From Labedella populi (GTDB lineage: Bacteria; Actinomycetota; Actinomycetes; Actinomycetales; Microbacteriaceae): a stretch of 64,000 nucleotides of DNA. Position numbers and translations under genes: made by a program. The stretch is from NCBI RefSeq assembly GCF_004078655.1, contig NZ_RZNC01000002.1, positions 544,300 through 608,299 on the forward strand, in the 5' to 3' direction. The notes under the pieces were generated by a model that saw nothing but the letters and a program-made list of their open reading frames with translations, was not told the DNA's origin and did not search any database. Below are positions 1 through 6,838 of this stretch, in pieces (positions within the stretch are counted from its first letter, which is position 1; every line of letters starts with the position of its first letter).

Positions 1-1114
1 TGTACCCCCGACGGAGGAGCCGGACGCCGCCCACGTTGCTCGGGTGGGCACGACGGACGTGCGACGTCGGATCGATGAGCGGTTCACCCGTCGCGCCCTC
101 GGCGTCGAAGACCGGCTCGCTGAACTCCGATCCTCCCGAGAGCGGAGCGCCCTCACCCTTCGACCGCCCGATCACGCGCTCCTGCTCGACGCGCTGCTGA
201 CGGTCCCACACCTCGATGACCATCCGGATCTTGCGCGTCACGAGGTAGCTGCCGCCTCGCATCCAGGCGACGTCGTCGTGCGCCGCCCACACCCACTCGT
301 CGACGGCGGCGCGGTCCTCGAGCTTGAGGTTCGCGGTGCCGTCCTTGAACCCGAACAGGTTCCGAGGCGTCGTCTGCGCGGTCGAGGTCGACGAGGTGCG
401 CCCGAACCCGAGCTGAGACCACGATATCGACGCTCGACCGAAGGCGATCCTGCTGAGGTTGCGGATCGCATGCACGGCGACCTGCGGGTCGTCGGCGCAC
501 GCCTGTATGCAGAGGTCACCACCGCTCCACTCGGGGCGCAGGGCGTCGCCGGCGAATCGCGGCAGTTGCGCGAGTCCGGGCGGCCGGCGAACGGCGATCC
601 CGAATCGATCGGCACCGTCGGCGTCCTCGAAGAGGCCGGGGCCGAAGCCGAATGTCAGGGTGAGGCCGCTCGCGGGCAGCTCGAGCGCCTCGCCCGTGTC
701 GTCGGGCGGAGCGACGTCGGGTCCGCCGAGCGCGCCCTCCTCGGAGACGTCGAGGCCGGCCGTCAATCGTGCGGCCGCGACGGTCCAGTCCGACAGCAGT
801 TCGATGAGTCCGACGCGGTCGAGAGACGGTGACACGGTGAAGGCGGCGAAATGCAGCCGGTCCTGCGCCGGGGTCGTGATGCCCGACTGGTGCTCACCGT
901 AGAACGGGTACGTCGTGGTGCCGACCGGCCCGGCGCCGGACAGCGCCGGGAGTCCCGTCGTGAGAGCGGCTCCGCCGGCCGCCCCCGCCGCCAGACCGGC
1001 GGCCCCCGCGGAGACGAGGCCGAGGAGGCCCCGCCGGGACACGCCTCGTCCGGACCGCGGGGGCTCCTCGTTCCCAGCCCTCTTGACCGCATCGGGCGAT
1101 TGATCGCTCGTCAC
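1..1114 (-). CDS. efeB: Dyp-type deferrochelatase/peroxidase EfeB, 3' end cut by window edge
   Basis: Haem-dependent DyP peroxidase of the EfeUOB ferrous-iron import system, thought to oxidise iron or release it from haem outside the membrane. The visible 371 residues begin with a Tat signal: 'SRRGLLGL' with the arginine pair at residues 27-28, followed by an Ala/Gly-rich hydrophobic stretch. The family haem motif GXXDG is present as 'GFKDG' in 'NLFGFKDGTANL'. The last visible residues, 'HPSNVGGVRLLRRGY', match the C-terminal region of DyP proteins, so only a short tail lies outside the window. The GTG start at 1112-1114 overlaps the efeO stop as GTGA, which indicates translational coupling. 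Export as a folded haem protein through Tat fits the tatB gene at 14.3 kb. Confidence 0.93.
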   Translation of the reverse strand, partial: MTSDQSPDAVKRAGNEEPPRSGRGVSRRGLLGLVSAGAAGLAAGAAGGAALTTGLPALSGAGPVGTTTYPFYGEHQSGITTPAQDRLHFAAFTVSPSLDRVGLIELLSDWTVAAARLTAGLDVSEEGALGGPDVAPPDDTGEALELPASGLTLTFGFGPGLFEDADGADRFGIAVRRPPGLAQLPRFAGDALRPEWSGGDLCIQACADDPQVAVHAIRNLSRIAFGRASISWSQLGFGRTSSTSTAQTTPRNLFGFKDGTANLKLEDRAAVDEWVWAAHDDVAWMRGGSYLVTRKIRMVIEVWDRQQRVEQERVIGRSKGEGAPLSGGSEFSEPVFDAEGATGEPLIDPTSHVRRAHPSNVGGVRLLRRGY

Positions 1115-2325
1115 GACACCCCGAGGACGGTGCTCGTGAGCCGCGAGAGCGGCTCGGCGAGTGCGTTGACGGCGTCGGACAACTCCTTCTTGTCCGCGTC
1201 ATCGACCTCGCCGTAGGCGACGAAGCCGTTCTCGATGCTGCCGTACTCCGCGAGGAGGGTCTCGAGGGAGGTGAACCGAGCGGTGATGTCGTCGACGAGG
1301 GCCTCACCGTCCTCGCCCTGGGCGATCGCGATGTCCTCGACGTTGCCGAAGGCGACCTTGGCGCCCTGGACGTTCGCAGCGAAGTCCATGAGGTCGGTGC
1401 CGGACCACCAGTCCTCCTCACCGGTGATCTTTCCCGAGGCGACCTCGTCGAGGAGTGCGATGGCGCCGTTGCTGATGTCGCCGAGCGTGACGGTGAAGGA
1501 GTCATCGGTGACGAGTTCGTGCAGTTCGGCGACGTCGGCGACGAGGCCGTCGGCGAAGGCCGCACGCTCCGCCGGGCTCGAGGGAGCCCAGTCGAGTGCG
1601 GCGTCGCTGCCGTCCGAGTTGAGCGCACCCGGTGCCGGAGGCCAGAGGTCCTTCTCGATGCGGTGGAAGCCCGTCCAGTCGAGACCGTCGGCGACGGCGT
1701 CGACCTCGCGGAAGTCGATCTTGGGGTCGAGGTCGCCGAAGGCCTCGGCGGTCGGTTCGACGCGCTCATAGAACACGCGCGTCGAGGCGAAGAGCGACCG
1801 CGCGGTGTCGTCATCGCCCGCGCGGTAGGCGTCGGCGAACGCCTGCACCGCCGGGATGAGCTCACCGACCTGCGACCGGATGTAGGCGACGTAGTTCGTG
1901 ACGGCGGCGGCGGCGAGTTCCTGCTCGTCGGCGCTGATCGCGGCGGACTCGCCGCTCACCGTGAACGCCGCGAGTCCGATCGGGGCTCCGACCTGCTGGA
2001 ACTTGCAGGCCGTGAAGTACGTTCCCGCGGGGAGTTCCGCGACGTAGTCGATCGTCTGGCCGGGGACGACGTTCTCCTTCTCGCCGACGATGCGCAGCTT
2101 GTCCTCGGCGAGGATCTCGAACTCGTTGACGTCGGTGCCGTCGTTCGTGAGGCTGAAGGTGACGGCACCCGCCGCGGCGGAGTCGGCCGAGACGACGCAC
2201 GCGTCGTCCGTGATCCGCACCGTGAGGGCGGCGGCGTCCCCCGTCGGCGTGTTGGGGACGCAACCGGTCAGGGCGACGGCCATGAGGCCGGCACCTCCGA
2301 TCACCGTGAGAAGGCGTCGAGGCAT
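1111..2325 (-). CDS. efeO: Iron-uptake lipoprotein EfeO (cupredoxin plus M75 domain)
   Basis: Extracytoplasmic iron-binding component of EfeUOB, 404 residues. The N-terminus is a lipoprotein signal ending in the lipobox 'LTGC' (Cys about residue 22), so the protein should be membrane-anchored outside the cell. Residues of about 35-125 look like the EfeO cupredoxin domain, and the rest is the M75 imelysin-like domain. The signature HXXE is visible in 'GFHRIEKDLW' and is the proposed metal site in this family. A good Shine-Dalgarno (CAGGAG, 6 bases before the ATG) supports the start. It lies between efeU (72-base gap) and efeB (4-base overlap), the standard operon order. Confidence 0.95.
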   Translation of the reverse strand: MPRRLLTVIGGAGLMAVALTGCVPNTPTGDAAALTVRITDDACVVSADSAAAGAVTFSLTNDGTDVNEFEILAEDKLRIVGEKENVVPGQTIDYVAELPAGTYFTACKFQQVGAPIGLAAFTVSGESAAISADEQELAAAAVTNYVAYIRSQVGELIPAVQAFADAYRAGDDDTARSLFASTRVFYERVEPTAEAFGDLDPKIDFREVDAVADGLDWTGFHRIEKDLWPPAPGALNSDGSDAALDWAPSSPAERAAFADGLVADVAELHELVTDDSFTVTLGDISNGAIALLDEVASGKITGEEDWWSGTDLMDFAANVQGAKVAFGNVEDIAIAQGEDGEALVDDITARFTSLETLLAEYGSIENGFVAYGEVDDADKKELSDAVNALAEPLSRLTSTVLGVS

Positions 2326-2397
2326 GGGGAACTCCTGTCGGATGAGGGGGAGGAGGGGAGGAGGTAATAAGGTCTGGACGCTCGACGAGCTGAGGCC

Positions 2398-3258
2398 TCA
2401 AGCGGGTGAGCGGACGGTACCCGAGGGTCCGGCACGGTCGGACGCCGGGAGGGTTCTGCCACGCGTAGTCCGCACGAGGAAGAGGGAGAGCACGACGACG
2501 AGGTAGGCGATCCACGCGGCCGACTGGGCCCACGTGGGCGTCGGAGTGAAGTTGAGGATCCCGGCGAGGAGGGCGCCGTACCAACTGCTCGGCGGCACGG
2601 CGGCGCTCACGTCGAACGCCGCGACGCCCCATCCGGGCAGGACAGCGGCCTCCTGGAGGTCGCCAATGCCGTAGACGAGGATGCCGGCGGCCACGACGAT
2701 CAGGAAGACCCCCGTCCACCGGAAGAAGCGGGAGAGGTCGACGCGGACGAGCCCGCGATTGATCGCCCACGCGATGACGATGGCGAGCAGGATCCCCGCC
2801 GTCGCGGCGATCGTCGCCGCTGCCGCGTTCTGCGAGGAGGACGCCGACGCCCACAGGAGCAGGGCGGTCTCGATGCCCTCGCGCCCGACGCTCACAAAGC
2901 CGATGAGCACCACGGCGAGGCCCGAGGAGCCAATCGCCGCGTCGAGCGCCGACCGCAAGTCCCGCGCCATGTCGCGGGCATTCGCCGCCATCCAGAAGAC
3001 CATCCAGGTGACGAGCGCCACGGCGAGGATCGAGAACGATCCGCCGAGGATCTCCTGCGCGCGGAACGACAGTCCGTACGGCCCCCACGTGAGGACGGCT
3101 CCGACGCCGAGCGACAGGACCACGGCGGCAGCCACACCCGTCCACAGCCGAGGGAGCACGTCGCGGCGGCCGATCCGGTCGACGTAGGCGACGAGCACGC
3201 CGACCACGAGTGCCGCTTCGAGGCCTTCTCGGAGACCGATCAGAAGACTGGCGAACAC
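2398..3258 (-). CDS. efeU: High-affinity iron permease EfeU (FTR1 family)
   Basis: Integral membrane iron permease, 286 residues, with about seven hydrophobic helices. Both FTR1 iron-binding REXXE motifs are visible: 'REGLE' at residues 9-13 in the first helix and 'REGIE' in the fourth, in 'VGREGIETALLLW'. The GTG start at 3256-3258 is preceded by GAAAGG at normal distance and places REGLE in helix 1 as in homologues. First gene of the efeUOB operon. A DtxR/IdeR-like operator about 80 bases upstream suggests iron repression. Confidence 0.95.
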   Translation of the reverse strand: MFASLLIGLREGLEAALVVGVLVAYVDRIGRRDVLPRLWTGVAAAVVLSLGVGAVLTWGPYGLSFRAQEILGGSFSILAVALVTWMVFWMAANARDMARDLRSALDAAIGSSGLAVVLIGFVSVGREGIETALLLWASASSSQNAAAATIAATAGILLAIVIAWAINRGLVRVDLSRFFRWTGVFLIVVAAGILVYGIGDLQEAAVLPGWGVAAFDVSAAVPPSSWYGALLAGILNFTPTPTWAQSAAWIAYLVVVLSLFLVRTTRGRTLPASDRAGPSGTVRSPA

Positions 3259-3334
3259 GGGAGCCTTTCGAGGATCCGGTCGAGGAGTCGGCCGGAGGGT
3301 GAGGAGTTGATGCGGAGGAAGCCGGAGGGGCTAC

Positions 3335-3353
3335 TGAGGACAGGCTTGCCTAA
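3335..3353. promoter_or_regulatory. Candidate DtxR/IdeR iron box upstream of efeUOB
   Basis: The 19-base site TGAGGACAGGCTTGCCTAA matches the DtxR/IdeR consensus (TTAGGTTAGGCTAACCTAA) at 14 of 19 positions and is an imperfect palindrome. It sits 77 bases upstream of the efeU GTG, in the only long non-coding gap before this operon, where an iron-dependent repressor would block transcription. The match was made by eye. No regulator gene lies in the window. Confidence 0.6.
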
Positions 3354-3397
3354 CCCGACTCCTCCGACGATAGTCATGGCTCGTCGTCGTGTCCAGA

Positions 3398-3403
3398 TAG
3401 ACT
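3398..3403 (+). promoter_or_regulatory. -10 element, leaderless start (TAGACT)
   Basis: TAGACT followed by six bases and the GTG at 3410. With normal initiation 6-7 bases after the hexamer, the mRNA would begin at the start codon. No Shine-Dalgarno is present. Confidence 0.55.
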
Positions 3404-3409
3404 TGCCCG

Positions 3410-3850
3410 GTGATCGCGAACCAGGGTGACGGGCCCGCACCCGGTATCGCTTCCCGCATCGTGACCGTCGTCCTCGGGATCGTCGTGGGAGCCGTCTACG
3501 GTTCCGTGGGAACCGTCGCCCACCCCGTGACGGTGACCATCGGATCGATCGTCTTCCCGTACGGACTCGTCGTCGCCCTGGTCGGTGTCCTCGCGTTGTT
3601 CATCGGTTTCCGCCTCGTCGTGGGCGGGCGGCTCGCCGCCGTCGGAGCGGCCGTCGGCGTCGTCGGGATCGTGTCGTTGTTCTCACTCGAGAGCGCCGGG
3701 GGCTCGATCCTCATCCGCGAGGGACTCACGGGCGTGGTCTGGCTCGTGGGTCCGGCGTTGCTCGGTGCGCTCGTCATCTCGTGGCCGTCGCTCCCGACGC
3801 GCACGCGTAGACTGGAAGCTCCCGACGTGAAGGAGTCCCACACACCGTGA
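3410..3850 (+). CDS. Four-helix membrane protein, probably DUF6113 family
   Basis: Function unknown. The 146-residue protein has four hydrophobic segments (about residues 15-38, 44-66, 72-92 and 105-124) and short polar ends. Small membrane proteins of this kind (DUF6113, assigned from memory) precede the ferredoxin-dapC pair in actinobacteria. The GTG start is chosen because a TAGACT -10 hexamer lies six bases upstream, indicating a leaderless transcript. Its TGA overlaps the ferredoxin GTG by four bases, so the two are probably co-translated. Confidence 0.7.
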   Translation: MIANQGDGPAPGIASRIVTVVLGIVVGAVYGSVGTVAHPVTVTIGSIVFPYGLVVALVGVLALFIGFRLVVGGRLAAVGAAVGVVGIVSLFSLESAGGSILIREGLTGVVWLVGPALLGALVISWPSLPTRTRRLEAPDVKESHTP

Positions 3851-4167
3851 CGTACGTGATCGCCCTTCCCTGCGTCGATGTGAAAGACCGCGCCTGCATC
3901 GACGAGTGCCCCGTCGACTGCATCTACGAGGGCGACCGGTCGCTCTACATCCACCCCGACGAATGCGTCGATTGTGGTGCATGCGAGCCGGTGTGCCCGG
4001 TCGAGGCGATCTACTACGAGGACGACCTGCCGGCGGAGTGGTCCGACTACTACACCGCGAACGTCGAGTTCTTCGAGGACATCGGGTCGCCGGGTGGTGC
4101 CGCCAAGGTCGGCGTGATCCACAAGGATCACCCCGTCATCGCCGCGCTGCCCTCGCAGTCGCACTGA
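3847..4167 (+). CDS. fdxA: 7Fe ferredoxin (3Fe-4S/4Fe-4S)
   Basis: Small cytoplasmic electron carrier, 106 residues. The N-terminal 'CVDVKDRACIDECPVDC' and the following 'CVDCGACEPVCP' give the seven-to-eight cysteine pattern of actinobacterial FdxA/FdxC proteins with one 3Fe-4S and one 4Fe-4S cluster. The GTG start overlaps the upstream stop (GTGA) and has AAGGAG nine bases before it. A TAGACT hexamer near 3808 could give an additional internal promoter. dapC follows 15 bases later, a frequent actinobacterial neighbour. The electron acceptor cannot be told from the sequence. Confidence 0.95.
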   Translation: MTYVIALPCVDVKDRACIDECPVDCIYEGDRSLYIHPDECVDCGACEPVCPVEAIYYEDDLPAEWSDYYTANVEFFEDIGSPGGAAKVGVIHKDHPVIAALPSQSH

Positions 4168-4182
4168 CGGTCGGCTCACCGC

Positions 4183-5292
4183 GTGGCCCTCGCTCCGCTG
4201 CCCGACTATCCGTGGGACGCCATGGCTCCCTTCGCCGAGACCGCGCGCCGTCATCCGGACGGCGTCGTCGACCTGTCGATCGGCTCTCCGGTCGATGAGA
4301 CTCCCGCTATCGTCCGGCGGGCTCTCGCCGAGGCCACCGATGCGCACGCCTACCCGGCGACGATCGGAACGGCCGACGTGCGTGCGGCCGTCGTGGAGTG
4401 GTTCGCCCGACGCCGGAACGTCCGCGGTCTCGCGACCGATCAGGTGATCCCGTCGATCGGTTCCAAGGAGTTCGTCGCGTTCCTCGCCTACATGCTCGGC
4501 CTAGGGGACGGCGACGTCGTCGTGCACCCGGTGAACGCCTATCCGACGTATGCGGTGGGAGCGGCGATGAGCGGCGCGACCGCCCTCGCACGCGACGACC
4601 CCGCCTCGTGGCCGACGAACACCCGACTCGTGTGGCTCAATTCGCCGGGCAACCCCGACGGCAGGGTCCTCGACGTCGCCGATCTCCGGGCCCGTGTCGA
4701 TCGTGCGCGCGAACTCGGCGCCGTCATCGTGGGGGACGAGTGCTACGCGGAGCTCGGGTGGGACGGACGGTGGGAGACCGAGCCCGTCCCGTCGATCCTC
4801 GACGACCGTGTCACGGGTGGTGATACACACGGCGTGATCGCGATCTACTCCCTCAGCAAGCAGAGCAACATGGCGGGGTACCGTGCGGCGTTCGCGGCCG
4901 GGTGCCGCTCCACCATCGCGCGACTCACGACGGTCCGGAAGCACGCCGGGCTCATGGTGCCGGCGCCCCTCCAGCACGCGATGGCCGTGGCTCTGCGTGA
5001 CGACGTTCACGTGAAACGGCAGCGCGAGCTCTACCGTCGACGCCGGTCGGTCCTGCGGCCGGCGCTTGAAGCCGCGGGGTTCCGCATCGAGGGAAGCGAG
5101 GCGGGCCTCTACCTCTGGGCGACGGAGGGGCTCGGCGCGTGGCGATCCATCGGTCGACTGGCAGAGCTCGGGATCCTCGCGGGACCGGGACCGTTCTACG
5201 GCGAGTCGTCAGGCGACCACGTGCGGCTGTCGCTCACGGCGACCGACGAGCGGATCGACGCGGCCGTGGACAGGCTCGCTGCGCTCGTCTGA
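4183..5292 (+). CDS. dapC: N-succinyldiaminopimelate aminotransferase DapC
   Basis: PLP enzyme of the succinylase branch of lysine/meso-DAP synthesis. It transaminates N-succinyl-2-amino-6-ketopimelate with glutamate. Length 369 residues, fold-type I. The Schiff-base lysine is K226 in 'SLSKQSNMAG', and 'NSPGNPDG' and 'GDECYAELGW' are the usual cofactor-binding motifs. The N-terminal 'LPDYPWD' and 'VDLSIGSPVD' are typical of actinobacterial DapC. dapD and dapE lie 4-5 kb downstream, which supports this assignment over a generic class I aminotransferase. GTG start, 15 bases after the ferredoxin stop. Confidence 0.9.
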   Translation: MALAPLPDYPWDAMAPFAETARRHPDGVVDLSIGSPVDETPAIVRRALAEATDAHAYPATIGTADVRAAVVEWFARRRNVRGLATDQVIPSIGSKEFVAFLAYMLGLGDGDVVVHPVNAYPTYAVGAAMSGATALARDDPASWPTNTRLVWLNSPGNPDGRVLDVADLRARVDRARELGAVIVGDECYAELGWDGRWETEPVPSILDDRVTGGDTHGVIAIYSLSKQSNMAGYRAAFAAGCRSTIARLTTVRKHAGLMVPAPLQHAMAVALRDDVHVKRQRELYRRRRSVLRPALEAAGFRIEGSEAGLYLWATEGLGAWRSIGRLAELGILAGPGPFYGESSGDHVRLSLTATDERIDAAVDRLAALV

Positions 5293-5393
5293 CGCTCTCG
5301 GCAGGTGCCGCCCGCGCTCGACGTGGATTTGTGGATTCCTCCGGAGAAGTCCCATCAGCGTTGGCGGGTGCGACAGTAGGTGCCTGCGCCGAT

Positions 5394-5399
5394 TAGGCT
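5394..5399 (+). promoter_or_regulatory. Possible -10 element for gltA (TAGGCT)
   Basis: TAGGCT lies in the 179-base gap between dapC and gltA, 72 bases before the citrate synthase start. The -35 region is weak (CGACAG at a 17-base spacing), so this is a tentative call. Unlike many genes here, gltA would have a normal leader with a Shine-Dalgarno. Confidence 0.3.
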
Positions 5400-5471
5400 G
5401 TAGTCGTCAGTGACGCCGGCGAGAACCACCGGCGGTCACGCTCGAATGGGACATCCAGCCAGGGAGGCACA

Positions 5472-6779
5472 GTGGGCGACGTCGGTCACGATTCAACGAA
5501 GACACCCGAGACGGCGACCCTGTCGTTCCCCGGCGGGAGTGCGGAGTTCCCCGTTCTCCCGGCCGTCGATGGGGCGTCGAGCATCGACATCTCGACCTTC
5601 ACGAAGAAGACGGGGTACACGACACTCGATTACGGCTTCGTGAACACCGCGGCCACGAAGTCCACCATCACCTACATCGATGGAGACGCCGGCATCCTCC
5701 GCTACCGGGGGTACCCCATCGAGCAGCTCGCCGGCTCGTCGAGTTATCTCGAGGTCGCGTGGCTGCTCATCTACGGCGAGCTCCCGACGGCCGACCAGCT
5801 GGCGGAGTTCGACGAGCGCATCCGCCGCCACACGCTCCTCCATGAGGACCTCAAGCGGTTCTTCTCGGCGCTCCCGCACACGGCGCACCCCATGGCCGTC
5901 ATCTCGAGCGCGCTGTCCGCGCTGTCGACGTACTACGAGAACTCCGACGACCCCAAGGACCCCGAGCAGGTCGAGCTCACGACGATCCGGCTCCTCGCGA
6001 AGCTCCCCGTCATCGCCGCCTATGCGCATAAGAAGTCGCTCGGACAGGCTTTCCTCTACCCGGACAACTCGCTGAGTTTCGTCGACAACTATCTGAAGCT
6101 CAACTTCGGCAACCTCGCCGAGCCCTACGAGATCGACCCGGTGCTCTCCGGAGCGCTCGAACGGCTTCTGATCCTGCACGCCGACCACGAGCAGAACGCG
6201 TCGACGTCCACCGTGCGGCTCGTGGGGTCGACCGGCGCCAACCTGTACGCCTCGATCTCAGCGGGGATCAACGCGTTGTCCGGACCGCTGCACGGTGGCG
6301 CGAACGAAGCGGTGCTCGACATGCTGGGCCAGATCCGTGATAGTGGTGAGGGCGTCGCCCGCTTCGTGGAGCGCGTCAAGAACAAGGAAGACGGCGTCAA
6401 GCTCATGGGCTTCGGACACCGCGTGTACAAGAACTACGATCCGCGCGCGAAGATCGTGAAGGAAAGCGCCGACTCGGTCCTCGAGCACCTCGGAGTGAAG
6501 GACCCGCTGCTCGACCTCGCGAAGGAACTCGAGCAGATCGCACTCGAGGACGACTACTTCAAGGAGCGGCGCCTCTACCCGAACGTCGACTTCTACACGG
6601 GCGTCATCTACAAGGCGATGGGCTTCCCCACCCGGATGTTCACGGTGCTGTTCGCGATCGGCCGGCTTCCCGGCTGGATCGCCCACTGGCGCGAGATGAA
6701 CCTCGACCCGCAGTCGAAGATCGGCCGTCCGCAGCAGCTCTACGTCGGCCCTGCGGAGCGGGAGTTCCCGCAGCGCTGA
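5472..6779 (+). CDS. gltA: Citrate synthase (type II, hexameric class)
   Basis: Condenses acetyl-CoA with oxaloacetate as the entry step of the TCA cycle, in the cytoplasm. At 435 residues it is the usual length of the NADH-sensitive class. Active-site segments are intact: 'HADHEQNAS', 'GPLHGGANEAV' and 'GFGHRVYKNYDPRA' carry the catalytic and substrate-binding histidines and arginine, and 'PNVDFYTG' carries the catalytic aspartate. The GTG start is preceded by GGGAGG eight bases upstream. Monocistronic by context, with a convergent hydrolase gene after it. Confidence 0.97.
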   Translation: MGDVGHDSTKTPETATLSFPGGSAEFPVLPAVDGASSIDISTFTKKTGYTTLDYGFVNTAATKSTITYIDGDAGILRYRGYPIEQLAGSSSYLEVAWLLIYGELPTADQLAEFDERIRRHTLLHEDLKRFFSALPHTAHPMAVISSALSALSTYYENSDDPKDPEQVELTTIRLLAKLPVIAAYAHKKSLGQAFLYPDNSLSFVDNYLKLNFGNLAEPYEIDPVLSGALERLLILHADHEQNASTSTVRLVGSTGANLYASISAGINALSGPLHGGANEAVLDMLGQIRDSGEGVARFVERVKNKEDGVKLMGFGHRVYKNYDPRAKIVKESADSVLEHLGVKDPLLDLAKELEQIALEDDYFKERRLYPNVDFYTGVIYKAMGFPTRMFTVLFAIGRLPGWIAHWREMNLDPQSKIGRPQQLYVGPAEREFPQR

Positions 6780-6838
6780 CGCGTCGTGGCGCTCCCGCGC
6801 CTATCCCGGTCCTCGAGCGGGGCGGCTCGGTGCCGCCG

